A stretch of DNA of 49,381 bases from DATFWC01 sp045801465. GTDB taxonomy: Bacteria; Pseudomonadota; Alphaproteobacteria; Rhizobiales; Xanthobacteraceae. Positions within the stretch are counted from its first letter, which is position 1, and every line of letters starts with the position of its first letter. The stretch covers positions 1 through 49,381 of the forward strand of contig JBJMSU010000132.1 in NCBI GenBank assembly GCA_045801465.1. Direction: 5' to 3'. The position numbers were made by a program, and so were the translations under genes. Of this stretch, positions 24,453-32,518 are shown in pieces. The notes under the pieces are model-generated. The model searched no databases, was not told the origin of the DNA, and worked only from the letters and a program-made list of their open reading frames with translations.

Positions 24453-24718
24453 ATATTTCTCCTTCACTAAGCGGGGCAGTCGCTCGCAGTTGGGCGAGAT
24501 TTGTGGTCACTCAATCGGCGGCCGAGCGGCATGCTATTGGGTGGCAGACTTGTACGATGCGTTGGGCATCGGCGAAACCCATCGTTGGCACCCCTTCCGG
24601 CTCGCATCTCGCCTTGCCAGGTCACGGACGTGAACGATGGGCCTCGCTGCCTGCTCGACTTGAGCCTATGCGCTGCCGTACCATGCCCATGGATGAGCCC
24701 AAGTGGAGGCGTCACGTC

Positions 24719-25486
24719 ATGACACAACGCATCTGGGACCAATTCCTCACGGCGCGCGACAAGGCGGTGTTCGAAGCATCCGGCTACGGGGCGCGCGGCG
24801 GGTTCGGCAAGAGGCCGGCGCTCGTCGTGGTCGATGTGAACTGGGCGTTCTGCGGCGACAAGCCGGAGCCGATCCTGCAATCGATCAAGAAGTGGCGCAA
24901 TTCGTGCGGCGAAGACGCCTGGGCGGCGCTTCCCTATATCAAGTCACTCATCGAAAAATGTCGCGACAAGGGTGTTCCCGTCATCTACACGACCGGCGTG
25001 CGGCGGGCCGACAATTGGGACGGCGGCTCGTGGCTGTGGAAGAACGCGCGTGGCAACGAGGACCGGCGCACCGTGGTGGCCAATCTCGACGGCAACGAGA
25101 TCGTCGCCCCGATCGCGCCGGCGCCGCAGGACATCGTGGTTTATAAGCAGAAGCCGTCGGGCTTCTTCGGCACCAACCTCGCGAGCTACCTGACCCTGCT
25201 CGGCTGCGACAGCCTGATCGTCACCGGTACGACGACCTCAGGATGCGTGCGGGCAACCGTGCTCGACGCTTTCAGCCTCAACTACCGCGTGGCGCTCGCC
25301 GAAGAAGGCTGCTTCGACCGCTCGCAGGCGAGCCATGCCATCAATCTGTGCGATATGAACGCGAAATATGCCGACGTGGTGACGACCGCCGAGGTCCTCG
25401 CCTTCCTCGACACGCTGCCGAGCGGGATGTTCGATCTGCCGAAGGGATCGGATCGCGCTGCCCCCAAGCTGGCGGCAAACTTTTGA
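24719..25486 (+). CDS. Isochorismatase-family amidase (N-carbamoylsarcosine amidase-like)
   Basis: A 255-residue cysteine hydrolase from ATG 24719, with GGAGG upstream. The triad is visible: Asp in ALVVVDVNWAFCG (near 40), Lys in VYKQKPSGFFGTNL (near 145) and Cys in VTGTTTSGCVRATVLDAF (near 178), with the non-prolyl cis-peptide region before it. Members cleave N-carbamoyl or amide bonds. The 265-bp gap to the M24 peptidase holds both promoters and no gene. The substrate is not known. Confidence 0.87.
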   Translation: MTQRIWDQFLTARDKAVFEASGYGARGGFGKRPALVVVDVNWAFCGDKPEPILQSIKKWRNSCGEDAWAALPYIKSLIEKCRDKGVPVIYTTGVRRADNWDGGSWLWKNARGNEDRRTVVANLDGNEIVAPIAPAPQDIVVYKQKPSGFFGTNLASYLTLLGCDSLIVTGTTTSGCVRATVLDAFSLNYRVALAEEGCFDRSQASHAINLCDMNAKYADVVTTAEVLAFLDTLPSGMFDLPKGSDRAAPKLAANF

Positions 25487-25524
25487 TCATGGCTTCCCGT
25501 TGACTGGCTCGGATGCACAGGTTG

Positions 25525-25715
25525 CTCCCCACCTCTCCCCGCTCGCGGGGAGAGGTCGACTTGCGAGCGAAGCGCAAGCGAAGCGATGCAAGTCGGGTGA
25601 GGGGGCTGTTCCACAGGCTCAGACTCGCGGAGAGGCCCCCTCACCCGGATTCCATCGCTCCGCTTCGCTACGCTCGGAATCCGACCTCTCCCCGCAGGCG
25701 GGGAGAGGTGGAGCA
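25525..25715. repeat. Repeat R3: paired inverted hairpin element
   Basis: Two hairpins, at 25531-25556 and 25684-25709, each with arms ACCTCTCCCCGC/GCGGGGAGAGGT, flank an internal inverted segment containing GGGTGAGGGGG and CCCCCTCACCC. The whole is a nested palindrome of about 190 bp. A related single hairpin lies at 49315-49337. It resembles REP-like elements common in rhizobial genomes. Confidence 0.8.
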
Positions 25716-25730
25716 AGTGGCTTGTGCGGT

Positions 25731-26150
25731 GTGTTCGCGGCCATTTCTCTGTTGGTGCTGACGGTAGCCGCGATGGCGCAGACCTCGGCCTTGTTCCAGA
25801 AAGCCACGGAAGCCGCGGAGATCATGGCGCTGGCACAGCGACAGGGGCACGTGCGGGTGATCGTGCAGTTCGCGTCGCCGGTCCCGCCCGAGCAAATCCG
25901 TCCCGACGCGGCGAGCATCGCCGATCTCAGGGCCAAGATTGCCGCGGCTCAAGACGCGATCATCGCGGCCCATTTCGGCAGCGCCAGCAACCTGCGGCCC
26001 GGGCACGGCTTCGCACGCGGCCTCATGCGCTTCGACACCACGCCAGGCTTCGCCATTTCGCTGACCTTGCCGGAATTGGAAGCGCTCGCGGCCGATCCGC
26101 GCGTGACGCACATCAATCTCGACCGCGCGATGCCGCCGACGGCACGCTGA
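25731..26150 (+). CDS. Orphan inhibitor-I9/subtilisin pro-domain-like secreted protein
   Basis: About 139 residues from a GTG at 25731; the start is uncertain because the frame stays open through the repeat upstream. A hydrophobic signal-like segment (SLLVLTVAAMAQ) is followed by VRVIVQFASPVPPEQI, a long helix (ADLRAKIAAAQDAIIAAHFG) and ISLTLPELEALAADPRVTHI. This is the layout of the N-terminal pro-domain of S8 proteases (VIVQF start; final strand before the catalytic domain). The frame stops there and no Asp/His/Ser catalytic domain follows; a repeat element begins four bases later. Either a stand-alone inhibitor-like protein or a protease gene cut short. Confidence 0.55.
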   Translation: MFAAISLLVLTVAAMAQTSALFQKATEAAEIMALAQRQGHVRVIVQFASPVPPEQIRPDAASIADLRAKIAAAQDAIIAAHFGSASNLRPGHGFARGLMRFDTTPGFAISLTLPELEALAADPRVTHINLDRAMPPTAR

Positions 26151-26153
26151 GTT

Positions 26154-26284
26154 CGTAGGGTGGGCAAAGCGGAGCGAAGCGACGCGTGCCCACCCTCACT
26201 CGCACTACGGTATCGGTGGGCACGGCGCGACCGCGGATTTGCCGAATATGCAACGCCGAGATCACGCGCCTTGCCCACCCTACG
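26154..26284. repeat. Repeat R4, copy 1 (GTAGGGTGGG element)
   Basis: Perfect 14-base terminal inverted repeats, CGTAGGGTGGGCAA (26154-26167) and TTGCCCACCCTACG (26271-26284), enclose 103 bases with further short inverted stretches (GTGCCCACC/GGTGGGCAC). It is a small non-coding palindromic element of a type common in Bradyrhizobium relatives. Confidence 0.8.
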
Positions 26285-26291
26285 AGGGCCC

Positions 26292-27254
26292 TCACTCCAC
26301 CTTGATGCCGATGTCGCGCGCCAGCTTGCCGTATTTGTCATAGTCGCTCTTGATCAGCGCGGCAAATTCCTGCGGCGACTCCAGGAGGGGCTGCAACGCC
26401 CCGGTGACGTTGAGCTTGTCGGCCAGCTCCGGCTGCGCCAGCACCTTCTGCACCTCGGTGCGGAGCGTGGTCAGGATCGGCTCCGGCGTACCGGCAGGCG
26501 CGAACAGGCCGAGCCAGATCGTCACTTCGTAACCGGGATAGAATTCGCCGATGGTCGGCAGCTCCGGAAACAGCGGCGAACGTTTCTTGCCCGTCGTGGC
26601 GAGGCCGCGCAGCTGACCGGATTTCAACAGCGGTGCATTGGAAGCGCCGGCCAGCACCACGCTGGTCTCGCCGGCAACGGTCGCCAGACCGGCCGGCGCG
26701 CCGCCGCGATACGGGACGTGCAAGAGATCGATGCCGGCGCGCTGCTTGAGCATCTCGATGCCGAACTGGTGCTGGCTGCCGTTGCCCCCCGACGCATAGG
26801 CGAGCGGCGGCTTGGTCTTGCGCGCATGCTCGATGAATTCCTCGAGTGTCTTGACCGGAAGCGAGGGGGTGACCGAGAGGAAGAACTGATTGCTGGCGAT
26901 GCTCGTTACCGGGACGAGGTCCTTCAGCGTATCGAACGGCATCTTCGGATAGATGTGCGGATTGATGGCGATGAGGCTGTCGGCGCCGAGCAGCAGCGTG
27001 TAACCGTCCGGCGTCGCTTTGGCGACGGCATCGGCGCCGACGTTGCCGTTGGCCCCGGTCCGGTTCTCGACCACCACGGTCCAGCCCTGCGTCTCCGACA
27101 GTCGTTGGGCAACCAGGCGCGCCGCAATATCGGGCGCGCCTCCCGGCGGGATCGTGACCAGGATGCGGATCGGCGATTCCGGGTATTTGGCAAACGCCGC
27201 CCCGGCAAACAGCAGGGCCAGGGTGGCGACAGCCAGGCGCAGCAGATGCTTCAT
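26292..27254 (-). CDS. Tripartite tricarboxylate transporter substrate-binding protein (TctC/Bug family)
   Basis: A 320-residue periplasmic protein. ATG 27254 begins a signal peptide (MKHLLRLAVATLALLFAGAA). Bug features: IRILVTIPPGGAPDIAARLVAQRL, VVVENRTGANGNVGADAVAKA, DGYTLLLGA and PLFPELPTIGEFYPGYEV. No permease genes accompany it. It probably shares transcription direction with the amidohydrolase gene upstream, though a palindromic repeat separates them, so it may import that enzyme's substrate. Confidence 0.9.
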   Translation of the reverse strand: MKHLLRLAVATLALLFAGAAFAKYPESPIRILVTIPPGGAPDIAARLVAQRLSETQGWTVVVENRTGANGNVGADAVAKATPDGYTLLLGADSLIAINPHIYPKMPFDTLKDLVPVTSIASNQFFLSVTPSLPVKTLEEFIEHARKTKPPLAYASGGNGSQHQFGIEMLKQRAGIDLLHVPYRGGAPAGLATVAGETSVVLAGASNAPLLKSGQLRGLATTGKKRSPLFPELPTIGEFYPGYEVTIWLGLFAPAGTPEPILTTLRTEVQKVLAQPELADKLNVTGALQPLLESPQEFAALIKSDYDKYGKLARDIGIKVE

Positions 27255-27276
27255 CAGGAGTCCTCGTGTACGTCTT

Positions 27277-27427
27277 GTAGGGTGGGTTGAGGCGCGTCGC
27301 GAAGCGTCGCCCTTCATCGCAGCGCCGTGCGCCGAAACCCACCGTTCTGGTCCGGCCGTTGCTGGGTTTCGGCGCATCACGCAGCAATCCTATTGGCCAG
27401 CTGAGCGCGGCGCCTCAACCCACCTAC
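27277..27427. repeat. Repeat R4, copy 2 (GTAGGGTGGG element)
   Basis: Terminal inverted repeats GTAGGGTGGGTTGAGGCGC (27277-27295) and GCGCCTCAACCCACCTAC (27410-27427) differ by one base. It fills the gap between the amidohydrolase stop and the tctC start. Internal CCGAAACCCA/TGGGTTTCGG segments can pair as well. Confidence 0.8.
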
Positions 27428-28434
27428 TACTTCAGCCCAAATAGGCGTTCCGCGTTGCCATGGCAAATCTTGCCCTTGTCCTCGGGCGCAAGATCGAGGG
27501 ATTCCATCACCGCGATGGTGGCGCGGATATAGCCCCTGCCCTTTTCCGGATCGAACGGGCAGTCGGAGGCAAAGACCACGTGGTCGACGCCGAAAAAATC
27601 GATGCCGCAAACCGTTGCAGCGCGGCTGCCGGCGAGCGCGGTGTCGCCATAAAAATCCTTGAAATAGTCGTAGGGCCGCTTCTTGAGGCTCTTGAGCAGC
27701 GCGGCGTAGTCCTCGTCCGATGTGCGCGCGCCGAGCTGGTCCCAGGAATGGCCCACCCGCCCCGCGAAATACGGAATGATGCCGCCGAGGTGATGGGTGA
27801 TCACCTTCAGGCGTGGGAACCGGTCCATGATGCCGGAGAAGACGAGGCGGGCGAGCGCTACGCCGGTCTCGTAGGGCCAGCCGATGACGCTGCAGATCTC
27901 GTATTTCGATTTGCTCTCGGTCCGGTAATCCGCCATCTCGCGCGTGCGGATCGGATGCAGCAGGATCGGCTTTCCCGACTTCTCGATGATCTCGTAGATG
28001 GGCCAGAAGTGCGGCTCGTCGAGCGGGGCGCCGTTCACGTTGGTATGGAGCTGGATGGCATTGGCGCCCGCGGCAAGCACGCGCTCGGCTTCGCGCGCCG
28101 CCGCCTCTGGCGCGTTCATCGGCAGCGAGGCGGCATAACCGGGAAACCGCTCGGAATGCGCCCCGACGAGCTCCGCCAAACCGTCATTGCCGATACGCGC
28201 CATCTCGGGGGCGCGATCCGGCTCCCACAGGCGATCGAGGGCCGGCATGCCGAGCGAGAGGATCTGCGTGTAATCGGCAAACGAATCGACGACGCGGAGC
28301 CGTTCGTCCAGGTCGTAGAGCGCGGGTATTCCGCGCACGCGTTTACCGAGATCCGTCTGCCCCCCTGGCGTCTTCACCAGCTCCTCGAAAAACCGCTTGG
28401 GAAAGAAATGGTTGAAGGCATCGATATAACGCAT
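27427..28434 (-). CDS. Amidohydrolase-2 (ACMSD-like) family protein
   Basis: A 335-residue TIM-barrel protein. The start MRYIDAFNHFFPKRF aligns with the N-terminal HxH strand of ACMSD-type decarboxylases, but the first His is replaced by Phe (FNH). Other expected sites are present: His in GKPILLHPI, HH in LKVITHHLGG and Asp in VVFASDCPFDP. Members are decarboxylases or hydrolases of aromatic or heterocyclic acids; the missing ligand makes the metal site atypical, though related sequences with NHFFP exist to my knowledge. It lies upstream of tctC on the same strand. Confidence 0.85.
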   Translation of the reverse strand: MRYIDAFNHFFPKRFFEELVKTPGGQTDLGKRVRGIPALYDLDERLRVVDSFADYTQILSLGMPALDRLWEPDRAPEMARIGNDGLAELVGAHSERFPGYAASLPMNAPEAAAREAERVLAAGANAIQLHTNVNGAPLDEPHFWPIYEIIEKSGKPILLHPIRTREMADYRTESKSKYEICSVIGWPYETGVALARLVFSGIMDRFPRLKVITHHLGGIIPYFAGRVGHSWDQLGARTSDEDYAALLKSLKKRPYDYFKDFYGDTALAGSRAATVCGIDFFGVDHVVFASDCPFDPEKGRGYIRATIAVMESLDLAPEDKGKICHGNAERLFGLK

Positions 28435-28456
28435 GCATCATGCTCCTGGTGCCACC

Positions 28457-28554
28457 GCGTGTTCCGTTCCTTTGGAATCGAACATGCGGTAGCAGTCGTT
28501 GAATGGCGCATCTTCTTGTCGGCGAACCGGTGCCTGTTTCGCCGGAACATGCGC
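28457..28554. repeat. Interspersed repeat R2, copy 1
   Basis: About 98 bases with CCGTTCCTTTGGAATCG, CTTGTCGGCGAACCGGTGCC and GCCGGAACATGCGC. Homologous to 35717-35814 and 37244-37344 along the full length. It lies between the amidohydrolase start and ialB and may carry promoter or mRNA-structure signals. Confidence 0.8.
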
Positions 28555-28597
28555 GAGCGACTTCTCGGATTTGCCCCTGCTTGTCAATGTCGAACCC

Positions 28598-29101
28598 ATG
28601 CACCGATCTGCAGCTCTCCTCTCCGCTCTTCTGATATTTGCCGCAAGCTGCGCCGCCGGCGCCGCGGCACCAAACTCCGCATCGCTCGCCAGCGACGGTG
28701 GGTCAGGTTGGCGGATCGAGTGCGCCAACGACGGCAAGGCCCTCGACTGCCGGGCCATCAACCGCGTCAACCACCGCGATACCCGCGAGCTGATCGCGGC
28801 CGTGGCGATCCGGATTCCTCCCGATACAAAGAAGCCGGCCCTGATCGTCCAATTGCCGCTCGGCATCCAGGTGACCGACAAGATCACGCTGCGGGTCGAC
28901 GAGGGCCAGGCCGAAGGTTACCCGGTCCAGACCTGCACGCAGACCGGCTGCCTGGTCGGAGCGCCCGCGAGCGACGCCCTGATCGCGGCATTGCGGGCCG
29001 GACGCGAGCTGAAAGTTGCGTTCCAGAGCCTGGCCAAGCAGACCATCACCGTCACCATGCCGCTCGCTGGCTTCGGCCTCGCCTACGACAAGATCAAATA
29101 G
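28598..29101 (+). CDS. Invasion associated locus B (IalB) family protein
   Basis: A 167-residue secreted protein with a signal peptide (MHRSAALLSALLIFAASCAA). IalB features: WRIECANDGKALDCRAINRV, then IRIPPDTKKPALIVQLPLG, QVTDKITLRVDEG and CTQTGCLVGAPASDALIAAL, with four conserved Cys. The family is periplasmic or outer-membrane associated and named from Bartonella; the molecular function is unclear. Forty-two bases later an MFS gene follows on the same strand. Confidence 0.85.
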   Translation: MHRSAALLSALLIFAASCAAGAAAPNSASLASDGGSGWRIECANDGKALDCRAINRVNHRDTRELIAAVAIRIPPDTKKPALIVQLPLGIQVTDKITLRVDEGQAEGYPVQTCTQTGCLVGAPASDALIAALRAGRELKVAFQSLAKQTITVTMPLAGFGLAYDKIK

Positions 29102-29143
29102 TTCAGCAGGCGCGGATGCCTGGCAGAACGGGACGGATCGAGC

Positions 29144-30724
29144 GTGGTCAACGTACGGGCAGGTCCCTGCCGCGAAGGCGTGATCCGGTCGGTTCGCGCT
29201 GATCCGGACTGCGTCGCCAGCCAAAGGAAGTGGATCCTCGCGGCGGCGATCGTGGGGTCGACCATCGCCTATCTGGACGAATCCGTCATGGACGTCGCCT
29301 TGCCGGCCATCCAGGCGGACCTCAAGACTTCGGTCGCGGTGATCCAGTGGATTGTCAACGCGTACATGCTTTTCCTCACCGCACTCCTCCTGATCGGAGG
29401 TGCCGCCGGTGATCGGTTCGGCCGCCGCCGCGTTTTTGTCATCGGCCTCGGCGTTTTCGCGGCGGCATCGGTCTGGTGCGGCTTTGCCCAAAGCGTCACC
29501 CAGTTGATCGTGGCGCGGGCCGTCCAGGGCATCGGCGCCGCCCTCCTGATCCCGTGCTCGCTCGCGATCATCGGCGCCGCGTTCGACGAAGCCGAGCGGG
29601 GCAAGGCGATCGGTACGTGGGCAGGCTTCTCGGCCATCGGGGCAGCTCTCGGACCCTTGTTGGGCGGCTTTATCGTCGACCACCTCAACTGGCGCTTGAT
29701 CTTCCTGATCAACCCGCTCGTCGCATTGCCGGCCATCTGGCTGGCACTCCGGCACGTGCCAGAAAGTTACGATAAGGAGACCACGAAAGGAGTCGATTGG
29801 GTTGGCGGGTTGCTGGTCCTGGCCGGACTGGGAAGCCTCGTTTTCGGATTCATCGCATCATCCGATTTCGGCTGGGCAAGCTCGACCGTATTGGGATCGA
29901 TCGCGATCGGCTCCCTGCTTCTCGCCCTATTCGTATGGACGGAGCGATACAGTCGGGCGCCGATGATGCCGCTCGGCCTGTTTCGTTCCCGCACCTTCAA
30001 CGCGGCCAATCTATTGACGCTGGTTCTCTATGCTGCGCTGGGAGGCGCATTCTTTTTCCTCGCCTTCCAGCTCATTCAGGTGCACGGATATTCGGCGACC
30101 CTCACGGGCGCGGTGTTCTTGCCCTTTACCCTCATCATGGGAGGATTGTCCCGCTGGTCGGGCGGGCTGCTCAACCGCGCCGGCGGACGCTGGCTCGTGA
30201 TCATCGGGCCGGCGATTGCCGCCTTCGGTTTCGGCCTCCTCGCCGTGCCGGGCACCGGCGGATCATACTGGGCGACCTTCTTCCTGCCGATGGTGGCGCT
30301 CGGCATCGGCATGGCGCTGAGCGTCGCCCCGCTCACGACCTCCGTCATCAACGCAGTTCCGACGGATCGGGCAGGCTTGGCCTCGGGGTTCAACAACGCG
30401 ATCGCCTCGGTGGGAAGCCTGCTCGCGGTGGCCGTTCTCGGTGCCGTGGCGCTCGGGGTCTTCCACCGGAACCTTGATCGCGGCTTGGAGACGCAGAACG
30501 TGTCGGCCGAAGTCAGGCGAGCGGTAGACGATACGCGGGGAAAATTCGTCATCGAGCCGGCCCTTGAGACCTTGCGTGGAGAAGATCGCCAGATCGCCGA
30601 GGCGCTTCTCAAGGAATCCCTGGCGAGCGGCATTCGGTTGGCGATGGTGCTCGCCGCCCTGCTCGCCTTGGCTGGAGCTGCGTTTGCGGCCCTCGCGATT
30701 GGATCCGGCACGCGCCGATCGTAA
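29144..30724 (+). CDS. MFS transporter, DHA2 (14-helix drug:H+ antiporter) family
   Basis: A 526-residue membrane protein from GTG 29144; the first 25 residues are not hydrophobic and the true start may be a GTG at 29180. Family motifs: LDESVMDVALPAIQADL (motif D1), GDRFGRRRVFVIG (motif A), RAVQGIGAALLIPCSLAII and LGPLLGGFIVDHLNWRLIFLIN (motif C). About 14 membrane segments are visible. Such proteins export drugs or toxic compounds. There is no linked regulator or membrane fusion protein, so the substrate is open. Confidence 0.9.
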   Translation: MVNVRAGPCREGVIRSVRADPDCVASQRKWILAAAIVGSTIAYLDESVMDVALPAIQADLKTSVAVIQWIVNAYMLFLTALLLIGGAAGDRFGRRRVFVIGLGVFAAASVWCGFAQSVTQLIVARAVQGIGAALLIPCSLAIIGAAFDEAERGKAIGTWAGFSAIGAALGPLLGGFIVDHLNWRLIFLINPLVALPAIWLALRHVPESYDKETTKGVDWVGGLLVLAGLGSLVFGFIASSDFGWASSTVLGSIAIGSLLLALFVWTERYSRAPMMPLGLFRSRTFNAANLLTLVLYAALGGAFFFLAFQLIQVHGYSATLTGAVFLPFTLIMGGLSRWSGGLLNRAGGRWLVIIGPAIAAFGFGLLAVPGTGGSYWATFFLPMVALGIGMALSVAPLTTSVINAVPTDRAGLASGFNNAIASVGSLLAVAVLGAVALGVFHRNLDRGLETQNVSAEVRRAVDDTRGKFVIEPALETLRGEDRQIAEALLKESLASGIRLAMVLAALLALAGAAFAALAIGSGTRRS

Positions 30725-30808
30725 CCCTGGTATTCGGCGATGCGTGGAACCGTGTCGCTCGATCGGATATGAGGTGTCGCTTGTACCTCCACCAAGAGCC
30801 CGATCCAT

Positions 30809-32509
30809 TCAGTCGTGTCGATGATCGTGCCCGTGCGTGTGATGGTGATGACCATGGCTGTGATTGTGATCATGTCCGTGGTCATGCAGGTGCGGGCGGC
30901 CGCGGGCGCTGCGCGGATCCTCGCTGAAAACCAGTGATTTGATCGTCACCGGCACCGTGCGCGATGGGAGCCGGATGCGGCCGAGGTCGATGTAATCGAA
31001 ATCCCACAGCGTGATGCCGTCGATCACCAGGATTTCGCTCTCGACGCCAAGCTCCTCGCGCAGGATGGCGCCGAGGGTTTGCGCCACATCGCCGTCGAGC
31101 ATGATGAACAACGGCGCCCGTTGCGCGATCGTATTCGCGAGCGCCTGGCGAACGCCTTGCGCGAACGCGAACAGGCGCTCGTGCGAGGGCGCGCCTTGCC
31201 AGCGCAAGGCCAGCGCCACCTCGGTCGCTCCCTCGGCCACGTCGAAGGCCGTGAAGTGCGCGCGGATCGCTGCCGTGAGCGCATCCGGATCGATGGTCTC
31301 GGCGCCGGCGAATTGCGGCTGCAGGACCTGCAGGTTGCGCCGCGGCAGCAGCGCGCCGGGATTGGAGATGTAGCTCGTATTGCCGGAGAGCTGCACGCTG
31401 TATTCGGATGCCCCGAGCGCGGTGGCGCGGATGCACTCGCCGGCCGGGAGCAGCCGCCAAGGCAGCGCGCCGGCATCGATGCGGCGGCGCACGGCATGGC
31501 CGAGCCGCCGGCCCATGTCGCCGAAATCGCGCTCCTCCCGTCCATAGACGTATTCGCCGACCCCGCCGGAAAACATGATCCCGTCGATGCGGCCGAGATC
31601 GGCGATTGGCTCGGTGAGATAAAGCTGCGCGATGGCGTCGGGAAGCGGACGGGCCGCAACTGCGGTCAACAGCGCGTCGGCCATGGTGTCGGCGACGGCG
31701 TCGAGCGCCGCCGACGTCGCGACGTCGCCCTTGTTCCAGACGAATCCGGCCTGCGCGGCATGGTATTTCCCGGCCGGGTCGAGACGTACGACGCGTGAGG
31801 CCGCGTCGACGACCTGCAGCCGGCCGCCGATATGCACGGCCGCGGTGGCGGCCACGCGGCCGTTCTCCACGACCGCGAGCTTGGTGGTGCCGCCGCCGAT
31901 GTCGATGTTGAGAATCCGCTTGCCTTGGTCGCTCGACACTCGCGCGGCACCCGATCCATAAGCCGCCAGCATCGCTTCCATGTGGTGTCCGGCGGTGGCG
32001 CAGACGAACTCGCCGCCCTGGCGCGAGAGCACGTCGGCGATCGCCGCCGCGTTCTCGCGCCGCAGCGCCTCCCCGGTGAGGATGACGGCGCCGGTATCGA
32101 TGTCGTCGGGGTGAAGATTGGCCGCCCCATAGGCCGCGTCGATGATGGCGCCGAGCGCCGCATCGTCGATGCGCTCTTCGCTCTGGTACGGCGTGAGCGC
32201 CACCGGGGATTGGTACAAGGTTTCGCGCGACACGACGTAATAGCGGCTGGTGAGGTCCTCGCCGAGCCGGCGCAGATTGATGCGCGAGAAGATGACCTGC
32301 GTGCCCGCCGATCCGATGTCCATCCCGACGCTGACGAGCGTCACGTGGTCCTGGATCCAGAGCGGGTTTTCCTCCAGCGGGCCGTCGAGCTCGAAATGAT
32401 CGTGGTCGTGATCGGCATCGCCGTCGTGGATGTGCACGAGGTCCTCGCCGTAGGCGTGGTCGGCGAGCGTATGCGGCGGCGGCTTCTTTTCTTCGTTGTC
32501 ACCCGGCAT
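30809..32509 (-). CDS. eutA: EutA-like ethanolamine ammonia-lyase reactivase with His-rich ends
   Basis: A 566-residue actin-like ATPase. EutA features: VSVGMDIGSAGTQVIFSR (near 60), ILNIDIGGGTTKLAVVENG (near 205) and GIMFSGGVGEYVYGREERDF (near 315). EutA removes damaged cobalamin from ethanolamine ammonia-lyase. It is about 100 residues longer than the enterobacterial protein: an N-terminal Asp/His stretch (HIHDGDADHDHDH) and a C-terminal tail with 15 His in its last 27 residues, both suited to metal binding. No eutB/eutC or other ethanolamine genes are in the window. It follows a TcuA-like flavoprotein gene by nine bases and is probably co-transcribed. Confidence 0.85.
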   Translation of the reverse strand: MPGDNEEKKPPPHTLADHAYGEDLVHIHDGDADHDHDHFELDGPLEENPLWIQDHVTLVSVGMDIGSAGTQVIFSRINLRRLGEDLTSRYYVVSRETLYQSPVALTPYQSEERIDDAALGAIIDAAYGAANLHPDDIDTGAVILTGEALRRENAAAIADVLSRQGGEFVCATAGHHMEAMLAAYGSGAARVSSDQGKRILNIDIGGGTTKLAVVENGRVAATAAVHIGGRLQVVDAASRVVRLDPAGKYHAAQAGFVWNKGDVATSAALDAVADTMADALLTAVAARPLPDAIAQLYLTEPIADLGRIDGIMFSGGVGEYVYGREERDFGDMGRRLGHAVRRRIDAGALPWRLLPAGECIRATALGASEYSVQLSGNTSYISNPGALLPRRNLQVLQPQFAGAETIDPDALTAAIRAHFTAFDVAEGATEVALALRWQGAPSHERLFAFAQGVRQALANTIAQRAPLFIMLDGDVAQTLGAILREELGVESEILVIDGITLWDFDYIDLGRIRLPSRTVPVTIKSLVFSEDPRSARGRPHLHDHGHDHNHSHGHHHHTHGHDHRHD

Positions 32510-32518
32510 GGCGAATTT

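Noticed and set aside
25525..25715. CRISPR array
   Set aside because: The repeats are two inverted hairpins with one internal segment, not regularly spaced direct repeats, and no cas genes are near.
27460..29202. Long plus-strand open frame across the amidohydrolase, repeat and ialB
   Set aside because: It lies antisense to a clear amidohydrolase and out of frame with ialB; the composition is Arg-rich shadow sequence.
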